The translations under genes were made by a program, and so were the position numbers. Below, in pieces: positions 27,956 through 37,170 of a DNA stretch of 64,000 bases; position 1 is the first letter of the stretch; each line of letters begins with the position of its first letter. This DNA comes from CADEED01 sp963711635 (GTDB lineage: Bacteria; Pseudomonadota; Gammaproteobacteria; Steroidobacterales; Steroidobacteraceae). The notes beneath the pieces were generated by a model, which saw only the letters and a program-made list of their open reading frames with translations, searched no databases and had not been told where the DNA came from. The stretch is from NCBI GenBank assembly GCA_963711635.1, contig CAVQEZ010000014.1, forward strand, positions 62,001 through 126,000. Reading direction: 5' to 3'.

Positions 27956-28403
27956 TCTTCTCGTGCCACTCGTTGATCAGCATGAGTGAGGCCGATCCGA
28001 AGTACTTGTGATACTCGGCCACCATCTCGCCATTCAGGATGACGGGATCGGTGGCGGTGAGTTGTTTGGCCGCTTCGATGTCATGCACCGCGAAGACGAA
28101 CATACCGCGCCAGCCCTCGGTGCCGTCGAAGGGCCCCGCGAGAACCAGCTTCCCCTCGTCGGCCAGCCGCTCCATGTTGGCCATGTGTCCCTGAAACATC
28201 TTCTTGCGAGCCTCGCCGGCGGGCATGGGCTTGGGTCCGGTCTTGAGGATCACCAGCACGTATTGCCGCATGCCGTGTTCGTCGGCACCCACTCGCGCCG
28301 CGAGCTCGGCGTCGTATTTGGCCGCGGGCGGATTGGCCGGGGCTGACATCGAAGCGAGTCCGGCGGAAAGCAGGACGGCAAGGGTCGAAAGGGCTGGGCG
28401 CAT
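27936..28403 (-). CDS. Secreted YCII-domain protein
   Basis: A 155-residue protein: signal peptide (MRPALSTLAVLLSAGLASMS), then a YCII-like ferredoxin-type domain with QYVLVILKTGPKP, GHMANMERLADEGKLVLAGPF and FAVHDIEAAKQLTATDP. The His and Asp of the family pocket are present. YCII proteins are small enzymes or dehydratase-like proteins; secretion is unusual but common in this gene type (YciI with leader). Function unknown. Confidence 0.82.
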   Translation of the reverse strand: MRPALSTLAVLLSAGLASMSAPANPPAAKYDAELAARVGADEHGMRQYVLVILKTGPKPMPAGEARKKMFQGHMANMERLADEGKLVLAGPFDGTEGWRGMFVFAVHDIEAAKQLTATDPVILNGEMVAEYHKYFGSASLMLINEWHEKITKPAP

Positions 28404-28558
28404 AAATCCTCCTGACGCACAGGTTATGCCTGCGCGCGCATCGTGTCAGCCCACGCTGAGTCGGCGCGCGTTGACTACTACAGGTGTCCGGGACTGTGGG
28501 CGATACCCGGCTCGGCGGCGCTGCGCAAGACTGCACATCCGCTGCAAAGGAGTGCGCC

Positions 28559-29734
28559 ATGCTCGCGATGACTTACCGCGGTCCCTACCGGGTTCGCGTC
28601 ACACAAAAGCCGGAGCCGGCGATCGAGCATCCGCGGGATGCCATCGTGCGTGTCACGCGTGCCTGCATCTGCGGCTCCGACATTCACCTTTATCACGGCC
28701 TCATTCCCGACACGCGTGTCGGCCACACCTTCGGACACGAATTCATCGGCGTGATCGAGCAGGTGGGATCCGACGTGCACAAGGTCAAGACCGGCGATCG
28801 CGTGATCGTCCCGTTCAACATTTTTTGTGGCGAGTGCTATTTCTGCCAGAAAGGGCTGTATGCCAACTGTCACAACGTGAATCCCAATGCGACGGCCGTC
28901 GGGGGCATCTACGGCTATTCGCACACCACCGGCGGTTACGACGGCGGCCAGGCGCAATACGTGCGTGTTCCGTTTGCGGACCGGGGAACCTACCCGATTC
29001 CCGACGACATCGAAGACGACGATGCAGTGATCTGTACCGACGCCTATCCAACCGGATACCAGGCGGCGGAAATGGCCGGCATCAAGCGCGGCGACGCGGT
29101 CGTGGTCTTCGGCGCCGGGCCGGTCGGCCTGTTTTCCGCAAAGTCGGCCTGGTTCATGGGCGCGAGCCGGGTGCTGGTGGTCGATGAGTACGACTATCGA
29201 CTGGAATTCGCGCGGCGCTTCGCCCAATGCGAGACGCTGAACTTCCGCAGCGTGCGCGACATCGTCTGGTATCTGAAGCGCAGCTCGGACTGGTTGGGCT
29301 GGGACGCGGCCATCGACGCGGTCGGGTGCGAGGCACGTGGCAGCGCTTTTCAACGCATGTTCGGGATCCGGCCGTTCAAGCTCATGGGCGGCGTCGCGAC
29401 CGCCATCAACTGGTCCATCGATTCGGTCCGCAAGGGTGGGGTCGTGTCGATCATCGGCGCCTATGGGCCGGTGCTGAATGCCGTGAAGATCGGCGATGCG
29501 ATGAACAAGGGCCTGACCATCCGGACCGCGCAGGCCAGCGTGTTGCGCAACCTGCCGCGCTGCATCGAACACATCCGTGCAGGGCATATCAAGCCCAGCG
29601 ATGTGATTACACATCGGTTTCCGCTCGAAGAGATCGGCGAGGCGTATCACATGTTCTCCAGCAAGCTCGACGGGCTCATCAAACCGCTGGTCATTCCACC
29701 GGCCGCGTCGACCAGCACGCGCCGCGTTCATTGA
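28559..29734 (+). CDS. Zinc-dependent alcohol dehydrogenase, formaldehyde-dehydrogenase-like
   Basis: A 391-residue MDR enzyme. The catalytic-zinc loop CICGSDIHLYHG, HTFGHEFIG and structural-zinc cysteines (FCGECYFCQKGLYANC) are visible, as is the NAD-binding GAGPVGLF. The long insert KRGDAVVVFGAGP...YDYRLEFARRF and later QRMFGIRP fit glutathione-independent formaldehyde dehydrogenase-like proteins, although aldehyde or alcohol substrates may differ. AAAGGAG precedes ATG 28559; the upstream ATG 28484 lacks a site. Followed 9 bp later by an uncharacterised gene. Confidence 0.88.
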   Translation: MLAMTYRGPYRVRVTQKPEPAIEHPRDAIVRVTRACICGSDIHLYHGLIPDTRVGHTFGHEFIGVIEQVGSDVHKVKTGDRVIVPFNIFCGECYFCQKGLYANCHNVNPNATAVGGIYGYSHTTGGYDGGQAQYVRVPFADRGTYPIPDDIEDDDAVICTDAYPTGYQAAEMAGIKRGDAVVVFGAGPVGLFSAKSAWFMGASRVLVVDEYDYRLEFARRFAQCETLNFRSVRDIVWYLKRSSDWLGWDAAIDAVGCEARGSAFQRMFGIRPFKLMGGVATAINWSIDSVRKGGVVSIIGAYGPVLNAVKIGDAMNKGLTIRTAQASVLRNLPRCIEHIRAGHIKPSDVITHRFPLEEIGEAYHMFSSKLDGLIKPLVIPPAASTSTRRVH

Positions 29735-29743
29735 GGAGGCATC

Positions 29744-30304
29744 ATGCACCAGCAAAAGTTGGGTTCTTCATCCGAGGACAGGCTCGAGCGGCCGATTCCA
29801 GGCGGCACGTCGCTGACCAGCAGCGAACGCGAAGGGTTCGACCGGGCCGCCCAAATCCCGGGCTGGGGATCGGACCTCGAACGGGTCCATCGGCCGGGCG
29901 TGCCGCGCGATAAGGCGCCGCAGCTTGGCGCCGAGGCCCTCTACATCGATGTCGAGGAACAGATTCCCCCGCATCGCATTCACAAGTCGACCGAGCACGC
30001 GCGGCTCACACCGGTGTTCGGCACGTCGTGCCCGCCACGCGGCTTGAGCGGGCGCCTGCGTGACTTCGCCTACCGGTTCAGTGAGGGTCGGCTGGTGCGG
30101 TGGGTCGCGTTGCTGGCGGCGGATCGCGTCGACATGGCCGAGGGAGTGCTGGCGGATGTGGCGCACCTGAGACCGCCGAACGTGGTGCGCGAAATGGGCC
30201 TCAGGAGCGAATGGCGCCACAACCGGCAGCGGGTCGTCAAGGTCGCCGCGGTGACCGGCGTGGCCCTGGCGATCTATCTACTTGCACGACGGCGACGCCG
30301 CTGA
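29744..30304 (+). CDS. Hypothetical protein following the alcohol dehydrogenase
   Basis: A 186-residue protein, not recognised. A polar N-terminal half (PIPGGTSLTSSEREGFDRAA) contains many Arg/Asp/Glu residues. A C-terminal hydrophobic helix at about 165-180 (VAAVTGVALAIYLLA) is followed by five arginines, so it is probably tail-anchored in the inner membrane, facing the cytosol. It is in an operon with the dehydrogenase; a partner role is inferred from position only. Confidence 0.7.
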   Translation: MHQQKLGSSSEDRLERPIPGGTSLTSSEREGFDRAAQIPGWGSDLERVHRPGVPRDKAPQLGAEALYIDVEEQIPPHRIHKSTEHARLTPVFGTSCPPRGLSGRLRDFAYRFSEGRLVRWVALLAADRVDMAEGVLADVAHLRPPNVVREMGLRSEWRHNRQRVVKVAAVTGVALAIYLLARRRRR

Positions 30305-30308
30305 CGCA

Positions 30309-30776
30309 TCACCGTACCCGCTGGCTGCCGTCCACCTCGCCGCGCCAGGCGCCGGTTTCGGCGCCGCGGCGCTCGATGAACGTCTTGAACTGCTCGATGC
30401 TGTTCTGCACGCGCGACGTGAGGATGCCGAGTGCGTCGCCGACGTTCTCGACCGCGCCTTCCGGCTCGTAGGCCATCGTGAGGCGGACCCGCGTCTGCTC
30501 CGGGCCCATGGCTTCGAATCGTACGGTGCCGGCATTCGCCGCCCCCGAGACGCTCTTCCAGGAGATGCGCCGATCGGGCTCCTGCTCGGTGATTTCGGCA
30601 TCCCATTCCTTTTCCTTGCCCCAGATGTCAGCGCGCCAGTGCAGGTGCGTGTCGTCGAGCTGGCGCACTTCCTTGACGCCTTCCATGAAAAACGGGAACT
30701 CCTCGAACTGCGTCCATTGGTTGTAGACCGTGCTCACGGGGCGATCTACTTCGACTGTCTTTTCCACACGCTCCAT
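30309..30776 (-). CDS. SRPBCC-family (START-like) protein
   Basis: A 155-residue cyclase/dehydrase-type SRPBCC protein: VEKTVEVDRPVSTVYNQWTQ, FPFFMEGVKEVRQLDD, RISWKS and a long C-terminal helix (GILTSRVQNSIEQFKTFIER). The helix-grip fold binds a hydrophobic ligand. GGAGGA-type ribosome site upstream of 30776. Convergent with the preceding gene (4 bp apart). Confidence 0.85.
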   Translation of the reverse strand: MERVEKTVEVDRPVSTVYNQWTQFEEFPFFMEGVKEVRQLDDTHLHWRADIWGKEKEWDAEITEQEPDRRISWKSVSGAANAGTVRFEAMGPEQTRVRLTMAYEPEGAVENVGDALGILTSRVQNSIEQFKTFIERRGAETGAWRGEVDGSQRVR

Positions 30777-30895
30777 GGGATTCTCCTCCGCGGTAAAGCG
30801 CGAGATTGAGCGCCGGCAGCGGTGGCCGGCTGCGGGTGGTTGCCAACAAGCGCTGTCGGTGTCTGGCTCGAACGTAGCCGTTGGGGGAGAGCTTC

Positions 30896-31856
30896 ATGCT
30901 TCGCAAAATCCTGTGGCTGACAGGCTGCGTGCTGACATTTTGCAGTGTCGCGGGTGCGCAGACGCGCGAGAAAGGCCCGTGGTGGCCGAACGCGCGCTGG
31001 GGCGCGGGCGACCAGGCCGGCGCTTCCAACTGGATCACGCCCGAAAAAGTTATCGCGGCCACCAGCCTGGTGAAGACCGGAAAGGTCGTCGAACTGGGCC
31101 ATGTGTACGAGCGCGGCATGCCCTTGATCGGCAATCGCAGCTACAACATTTTCATTCCGTCGTTTCCGACTTCCGGGCCATTCAACGGCGGAGACATCGT
31201 GTTACAACGACGAGTACGTCGCCGCGGAGATCGGCCAGGTGGGCACGCAGTTCGATGGCCCCGGACACGTGGGCCAGAAGATGAAGCTGGCCGACGGCAC
31301 GGACACTGTCGTTTTCTACAACGGCGCGATGACCGAGGACATGCGCGATCCCTACGGGCTCAAGCGCAACGGCATCGAGAACGTGAAACCCATTCTCACG
31401 CGCGGCATCTACATCGATCTGGCCGCATACAAGGGCGTGCCGACGATGCCGGAGCGCTACGTGATCAGCGTCGCCGACGTGCGCGGAGCGCTCGCGAAGC
31501 AGGGCATGAAAGAGAGTGACATCGCGCCCGGCGATGCGCTGTTGTTCAACCTGGGCTGGTGGCGTCACTGGCCGAAGCCGATCTCGGTGAGCGGCAGTCC
31601 TGCCTATGCCGGCGCCGAGCTGGTGGAATGGATGATCGCGCGCCAGCCGTCGATGATCGGCTCGGACGCGAACATGGACGGACCCGAGGCGCTGGTGCAC
31701 GCGAACATGACCATGAAGAACGGCATCTTCAATCTCGAGTTCATGAATTTCGCGGCGATGGAAAACCAAAAGAGCTACCGCTTCATGTTCGTGTTCACAC
31801 CGCTGCGGCTGAAGGGCGCGACGGGGTCACCCGGCCGACCGATCGCAATAATGTAG
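30896..31856 (+). CDS. Secreted cyclase-family (kynurenine formamidase-like) hydrolase (one frameshift)
   Basis: A 319-residue metal-dependent hydrolase after correction. Signal peptide ends at VAGAQ. The family metal motif is present as TQFDGPGHVG, the His/Asp in an otherwise HxGTHxD-like position, and later PGDALLFNLGWW and YAGAELVEW. It resembles the secreted cyclase proteins near aromatic catabolism genes. One extra T near 31201 breaks DIV/YNDEYVAAEIG. GGGGAGAG precedes ATG 30896. Confidence 0.83.
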
Positions 31857-31857
31857 T

Positions 31858-31874
31858 AAGGGGGCTGCCCCTTT
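31858..31874. terminator. Short hairpin between convergent genes
   Basis: AAGGGG (31858-31863) pairs with CCCCTT (31868-31873) around GCTG, two bases after one stop and four bases before the other. The T-tract is weak; probable bidirectional terminator. Confidence 0.5.
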
Positions 31875-31877
31875 CTT

Positions 31878-32633
31878 CTACATGCCGCGGAAGCGGTACT
31901 GAAACGCGCTGCTGACGGGCAGGATTTCCTCGTGGCCGCGGATGGTGAGGCGCAGTTTGCCGTCCTCGCTCTTTTCGACGGCGCGGATCGCACCGACCCG
32001 CACGATCGCGCTGCGATGCACCTGCCAGAACGATTCGGAATCCAGCGCCGCCAGCAGTTCCTTGAGCGGCGTGCGGATGTGGCCTTCGCTGTCCGCCGTG
32101 ACCACACGGGTGTACTTGTCCTGCGCCTGGAAGAAGAGCACCTCGTCGATCGAGAACATCTTCATGGTGTTGCCCACGCTGGCGGTGATCCACTTGATGC
32201 TCTTGCCCGTGGGAGCCAGCCTGGACTGGACGAGGTCCAGCAACGCAGCCATGTCGACCGGCGAGCCGCTGCTGAGCCGCGCGCGCGTGCGTTCCACGGC
32301 ACGGCTCAGCCGCTCTCGTGCCACTGGCTTCTGCAGATAATCCACGGCGCCTTCGTCGAACGCGCGCAGCGCATATTCCTCGTACGCCGTGATGAAAATC
32401 ACCTGGCACTGAGTGCCGGCGGCTCGCGCCACTTCGAGGCCGCTCACGCCGGGCATGCGAATGTCGAGGAAGGCCACATGGGGCTGGTGTTCTGCCAGCG
32501 CCTGCAGCGCAGCCAGGCCGTCATCGCACTCGGCCAGGATGTTCAGTTCCGGCCATAGCTCCGCGAGCATGGCACGCAGTTCCCGGCGCTGCGGCAGTTC
32601 GTCCTCGGCGATGATGGCCGTGGGCGGCGTCAC
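31878..32633 (-). CDS. LytTR-family response regulator
   Basis: A 251-residue two-component regulator. The receiver domain (4-120) has EDELPQRREL, the phospho-acceptor Asp in VAFLDIRMPG and the Lys in YLQKPV. The LytTR DNA-binding domain (150-250) has FFQAQDKYTRVVTADSEGHI and FWQVHRSAIV. Its start overlaps the kinase stop (ATGA), so the pair is a LytS/LytR-type system of the YehU/YpdA class. Confidence 0.92.
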   Translation of the reverse strand: MTPPTAIIAEDELPQRRELRAMLAELWPELNILAECDDGLAALQALAEHQPHVAFLDIRMPGVSGLEVARAAGTQCQVIFITAYEEYALRAFDEGAVDYLQKPVARERLSRAVERTRARLSSGSPVDMAALLDLVQSRLAPTGKSIKWITASVGNTMKMFSIDEVLFFQAQDKYTRVVTADSEGHIRTPLKELLAALDSESFWQVHRSAIVRVGAIRAVEKSEDGKLRLTIRGHEEILPVSSAFQYRFRGM

Positions 32634-33847
32634 GACGCGCGCGGCTCCAGGGGCAGAGCCAGGCGCGCCAGCACGCCACCGTCGGCACGCTCCTGCAGGT
32701 CGAGAGTCGCGACCGCGCCGAAGCGCGTCAGCAGCTGGGCACGGATGTTGGCAAGGCCCGTGCCTTCACCCATGCCTAACTTCAAGCCGGCGCCATCGTC
32801 TTCGACGAGCACCTCGAGCATCACCCCGGTGATGCGCGCGATGAGCACGACGCGCGTCACGCCAGGCTTGGGCTCGGCGCCATGTTTGATGGCATTCTCG
32901 ACCAGGGATATCAGCAGCAGGGGCGGGAACGGCAGTTCGCGCAGCTCGGGCGGCAGGCGCAGCTCGAACTGCAGGCGGTCGCCCAGCCGCACTTTCATCA
33001 GGTCGAGATAACTGGCACAGATGTCGAATTGTTCGCCGAGCGTGGACTGCGACACGCCGGTTTCGGCGCGTATCTTCGGCAGCGTGGCGCGCAGATGCCG
33101 GGCCAGCGCGTCGATGGTCTGCGCGGCGCGTTGCGGATCCGAAGCCACCAGCGAGCGCACCGAGGCCAGCGTGTTGAACAGGAAGTGTGGCTCGACCTGC
33201 GCCTGCAGCACCGTGAGTCGCAGGTCCGCCTCGCTCTTCTGCGCGCTCATCTTTTCCAGTTCCACGCGTCGCGAGTGTTCCGCCCAACGTCGCTTCTCGG
33301 AGAAGTAGGCCGGCAGCGCGAGTCCGCCGCTGCAGATGAACAGGATCAGCAGGTCGCGGCTCACGTCCAGCGCGCGTGCCACGAACATGTGTATGTCAGC
33401 GTGGGGCTGCATGCTGGGCGATGACTGCGAACCATGCGCCGCCATGAGCTGATCGTGATACTGCTCGGCCAGGTCGGCGGTCCATGCCCCCAGAAAGACG
33501 CCGGCGATCACGGCGGTCACGATGAGCGCGCTCTGGACACGCCGCGGAAACCCGAGATGCCGGAAGCACGCACCGATCACCGGTCCGGCACCCACCAGCG
33601 CGAGGTTCGCGGCCGAGCATGCCAGCGAAACGGTCAGGGCCTGCCAGACGTCCCTGACGTACAGCCCATGTGAAGCGCCGAAGGACACACCGGCCAGCAC
33701 GCCCAGCGAGCCGAAAACCATGGTTCGGCGCCAGGCCCACGGCCAGCTGAACACCGTGTACTTCTGATAGAACTGGATGAACGCGGATTCGCCCGCGGCC
33801 ACATCAGGCGGCAGCGGGCGATCCAGCGGATGCGAAGGCGCTCTCAT
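32630..33847 (-). CDS. LytS/YehU-type sensor histidine kinase
   Basis: A 405-residue membrane kinase. Four hydrophobic segments lie between about 40 and 180, followed by a coiled linker and the His_kinase domain with phospho-His in LQAQVEPHFLFNTLASVRS, then an HATPase domain with NAIKHG and EDDGAGLKLG. Partner of the overlapping LytTR regulator. The signal sensed is unknown. Confidence 0.9.
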   Translation of the reverse strand: MRAPSHPLDRPLPPDVAAGESAFIQFYQKYTVFSWPWAWRRTMVFGSLGVLAGVSFGASHGLYVRDVWQALTVSLACSAANLALVGAGPVIGACFRHLGFPRRVQSALIVTAVIAGVFLGAWTADLAEQYHDQLMAAHGSQSSPSMQPHADIHMFVARALDVSRDLLILFICSGGLALPAYFSEKRRWAEHSRRVELEKMSAQKSEADLRLTVLQAQVEPHFLFNTLASVRSLVASDPQRAAQTIDALARHLRATLPKIRAETGVSQSTLGEQFDICASYLDLMKVRLGDRLQFELRLPPELRELPFPPLLLISLVENAIKHGAEPKPGVTRVVLIARITGVMLEVLVEDDGAGLKLGMGEGTGLANIRAQLLTRFGAVATLDLQERADGGVLARLALPLEPRAS

Positions 33848-33869
33848 GGAGCGCGATGGTACCCCTCGC

Positions 33870-34493
33870 TCAACGAATGTTGTGGTTCCGCGCGGCCTTC
33901 TCGAGCAGCGCCTTCGGGATCAGCGGGCGAAGCGTGGGGTAGAACTGCGCGAACGTACCGTCGAACGCGCCGTGATCGATGTGACACCGCACGCAGGCGT
34001 TGCCGGGTGGCACCGGACTGCCCTCGGTGGACTTGGCGTCGAACATGTAGAACGTATGGCCTTTTTCACCACGGGCCGGGTCGATCAAATGAATCTCGAA
34101 GTTCGTGAGCTCCGCCTGGGTGAAGCCGTTCTGGCTGATGGAGCGCTGCTGCTTGTCGCTGTCGTAGAAAGAGAGCAGGAACATCGAGCCGGGTGCGAAT
34201 TTCCTGTTCTCGACGAAATAGCGATACGCCGCGGGCTCCATCATGGCGACCTGGAACTGACCGGGGTTGGCGGCGTTGAACGAGCCCGGGTTGTAGCCCA
34301 TGCCCAGCGAGGTGCCGAGAAAGACCCATTCAGTCAGGTCGGCGGGTTTCTCGAGCTTGCCGTCGGTGGTGAGGCGCGCGACCTGCAGCGGGTTCGACGC
34401 CGCAGGTTCCGCTGCCAGGGCCAATGAGGCGATCGCCGCGGCCGTCACGATTGCCAGGCTTCCGATGACTCCGACGCGATATGTAATTCTCAT
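33870..34493 (-). CDS. Cytochrome P460-like c-type haem protein
   Basis: A 207-residue secreted protein. Signal peptide ends at LALAAEP. The cytochrome_P460 fold is indicated by WVFLGTSLGMGYNPG, FQVAMMEPAAYRYF and FMLLS-like strands, with a haem-binding CVRCH near residue 178. Cytochrome P460 oxidises hydroxylamine, while relatives (cytochrome c'-beta) bind NO; which applies here is unknown. Confidence 0.85.
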   Translation of the reverse strand: MRITYRVGVIGSLAIVTAAAIASLALAAEPAASNPLQVARLTTDGKLEKPADLTEWVFLGTSLGMGYNPGSFNAANPGQFQVAMMEPAAYRYFVENRKFAPGSMFLLSFYDSDKQQRSISQNGFTQAELTNFEIHLIDPARGEKGHTFYMFDAKSTEGSPVPPGNACVRCHIDHGAFDGTFAQFYPTLRPLIPKALLEKAARNHNIR

Positions 34494-34633
34494 TCCTGCC
34501 TCCCAGGGGTTGGTGTGGCAGGCACCCTAAAGCGCGGCACCGCGGAATTCCGGCCCATGCGACGGACACCGCCTCCGGCCGGATGAGACCGTCCGTAACC
34601 TGGACGTAAGTTCGGTCCACCTAGCTTTCGGGC

Positions 34634-35278
34634 ATGCCGAAGTCCCTGCTCGACAGCGTGCTGCGCCACCTTGGCAAGGAGGTCGACAACGTCCTCGCCA
34701 ACATAATCGCGATGTTGCTCACGCTGATGGCGCTGGTATCCGTCGCGAGCCTGATCCGTGGCGGCGCGGATTGGCTGGAGAAGAACATCTCTCCGATGCT
34801 GGCGCTGATCTTCGTGCTGGTGTGCGGCCTGATCTGGCTGTTCAGCCTGCGGGGTATAACGCCGGAAGCCATGCGCAACGACAAGGGCAGGATCGTGCCC
34901 GGGTTCGTCATCGGGCTGGTCGGTGCCGCGGCGATGGTGTGGGTCTACATCTTCGCCGTGCTTTCCTATCTACTGATGCGGCTCGAGGCGGTCGAATATT
35001 TCATTGTCAGCCCGCCGGAGAATGCGCTCGCGGACCTGACCGATGCCTACGCCTGGTACTTTCTGGACCTCATTCCGCTGCTCGACGTGAACGAGGCGCT
35101 GGGCTGGGATCCCGATGTCATCCTCACGGGTGGCCGGAGAGGCTTCATCCTGCTGACATTTCGCATCCTGATCGTCTTCCAGGTATTCGCGATCTGGAAA
35201 CGGGTTTTCGCCCCGGGCAGCGAGGCGCCAGCGGCCGGAAAACGCGAGCAAGGCGCACAACAGCCCGTGGCGCCCTGA
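34634..35278 (+). CDS. Hypothetical four-helix membrane protein
   Basis: A 214-residue inner-membrane protein, family not recognised. Hydrophobic segments at about 22-42, 55-72, 92-115 and 170-190, with a polar C-terminal tail. Between helices 3 and 4 is a soluble loop of about 50 residues (PPENALADLTDAYAWYFLDL). Single gene; ATG 34634 is likely, but no strong ribosome site is seen. Confidence 0.65.
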   Translation: MPKSLLDSVLRHLGKEVDNVLANIIAMLLTLMALVSVASLIRGGADWLEKNISPMLALIFVLVCGLIWLFSLRGITPEAMRNDKGRIVPGFVIGLVGAAAMVWVYIFAVLSYLLMRLEAVEYFIVSPPENALADLTDAYAWYFLDLIPLLDVNEALGWDPDVILTGGRRGFILLTFRILIVFQVFAIWKRVFAPGSEAPAAGKREQGAQQPVAP

Positions 35279-35288
35279 AGCCCGGGCG

Positions 35289-35774
35289 TCAGGCCGTGTT
35301 GCGCGCCGTGATCACTTCGCGGGCGATGGCCAGTGCATTGATCGCCGCCGGGAAGCCGGCATACACCGCCATTTGCAGGATGGTCTCGATGATTTCCTGC
35401 GCCCGGCAGCCGACATTCAGCGCGCCCTCGATGTGTACCTTGAGCTGGGGCTGCGCATTGCCCAGCGCGGTCAGCGCGGCAATGGTCGCCAGTTGCCGCG
35501 TGCGCCGGTCCAGGCCCGGCCGGGACATCACGTCTCCATACGAGAAATCGACGACCCAGTCCGCGAAGTCCGGTGCGATGTCGCGCAGCCCGTCGACCAC
35601 CGCGGCGCCGGATTCGCCGGTGAGCTCGACCAAGGTTCGCAGCCCGCGCGTGCGGCGGTCGTCGCTGTAACTAACTACCTCGGCGCGCGCGGGGCCCGGT
35701 GGGTCGGCCGGATCGCGCGGAAACCGTGCGGGCGAGGGGACGTCGAGGATGCGTTCGAGTGGCTGGCTTTTCAT
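35289..35774 (-). CDS. Carboxymuconolactone decarboxylase-family protein
   Basis: A 161-residue CMD-like protein: LVELTGESGAAVVDGLRDIA, RQLATIAALTALGNAQPQLK, and EGALNVGCRAQEIIETILQM. The conserved His (KVHIEGALNVG) and Cys resemble gamma-carboxymuconolactone decarboxylase proper more than AhpD (no CxxC). Single gene, convergent with 34634-35278. Confidence 0.85.
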   Translation of the reverse strand: MKSQPLERILDVPSPARFPRDPADPPGPARAEVVSYSDDRRTRGLRTLVELTGESGAAVVDGLRDIAPDFADWVVDFSYGDVMSRPGLDRRTRQLATIAALTALGNAQPQLKVHIEGALNVGCRAQEIIETILQMAVYAGFPAAINALAIAREVITARNTA

Positions 35775-36010
35775 GGCGCGCAGCCTACGCGGCGCGCCAG
35801 GGCGGCGATGTCAGATTTTCAGAAAGCAACGGGTCAGAACCGGGCGAAGATGCCGGCAATTCTCCGCTGTCGCCAAAGTGCTTCACCCGGCGGAGGCCTA
35901 CGCCGCGGGTTGCACGGCGCGATTCGTAATGAAGGCGCAATCCTCGCTTAAGGTCGGCCAACCGCGCCTAACAGCGTTCTGGCAGACTGGGTGCCGTTCC
36001 GGGGAGCCAC

Positions 36011-37170
36011 ATGAACCGACCCTCTTTGTTGCGTTCGCGCGATTCGCATGCGCGCGTCACCTACGTCGAGCTGTTTTTCGACCTGGTTTTCGTCTTCGCC
36101 ATCACGCAGCTGTCGCACTCGCTGCTCGAGCATCTCAGCCTGGCCGGGGCGCTGCAGACCCTGTTCCTGCTGCTGGCCGTGTGGTGGGTGTGGATGTACA
36201 CCTGCTGGTTCACCAACTGGATCGACCCCGAGAAGCCCTCGGTGCGGATGTTGATCTTCGCGCTGATGCTGGCCGGCCTGCTGCTGTCGGCGTCGATTCC
36301 CAACGCCTTCAATCACGAGGCGTTGCTGTTCGCCTGCGCCTACACGTTCATGCAGCTGGTTCGCACGATATTCCTGCTGCGTGCGCTGCGCGCGCACGAC
36401 CCCGCCAACTACCGCAATTTCCAGCGAATCTCTCTGCTGGCTGGTCTTGTCGGGCGTGTTCTGGATTGCGGGCGGCGTCGTGGGCGGCGCGGCCCAGGTG
36501 GCGCTGTGGATCCTCGCGCTCGGCATCGAATGCCTGGGTCCGATGGCGTCCTTCTACGTGCCGGGACTGGGGCGCTCGACCACCGCGGACTGGAAAATCG
36601 ACGGCGGCCACATGGCTGAGCGCTGCGCCCTGTTCGTCATCATCGCGCTGGGTGAATCGATCCTGGTCACGGGTGCGACGGCGGCGTCGCTGCCCGCGCA
36701 CAGCGCGAATGTCGCCGCGTTCTGGTGGCGTTCCTCGGCAGCGTGGCCATGTGGTGGATCTATTTCAACATTGGTGCCGAACGGGGCAGCCATGCGCATC
36801 GCGCGCTCGACCGATCCCGGGCGAATCGGGCGCGCGGTCTACACATATTTCCACATTCCCATCATCGCCGGCATCGTGGTCTGCGCGGTGGCGGATGAAA
36901 TCACGATTACGCATCCCAGCGGGCACATGAGCATCGCGGACGCGCTGGTATTGTTAGGCGGGCCGGCCTTGTACCTGGGCGGCAACGTGTTCTTCAAGCG
37001 CGCCAGCGCCAAGTACTACCCGCTGTCGCACCTGGTGGGGCTGGGATTGCTGGTGTTGCTGGTGCCCGTCGCGATGCTCATGACGCCGCTGATGCTCGGC
37101 AGTCGCGACGACCATGGTGCTCATCATCGTCGCAATCTGGGAGACCCGCTCGTTCAGGGTTACTTCCTGA
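36011..37170 (+). CDS. Low temperature requirement protein A (LtrA) family membrane protein (four frameshifts)
   Basis: A 385-residue polytopic membrane protein after correction. The N-terminus HARVTYVELFFDLVFVFAIT and WWVWMYTCWFTNW are the family hallmark; later AERCALFVIIALGESI and FHIPIIAGIVV follow. Indels near 36431 (gain), 36723 (loss), 36792 (gain) and 37102 (gain). Corrected, it ends ETRSFRVTS and its last 11 bp overlap the convergent kinase gene. GGGGAGC precedes the ATG. Its role is unclear even in characterised bacteria. Confidence 0.85.

Noticed and set aside
28478..29755. 425-codon antisense open frame
   Set aside because: Shadow of the zinc alcohol dehydrogenase, whose sense frame has all catalytic motifs.
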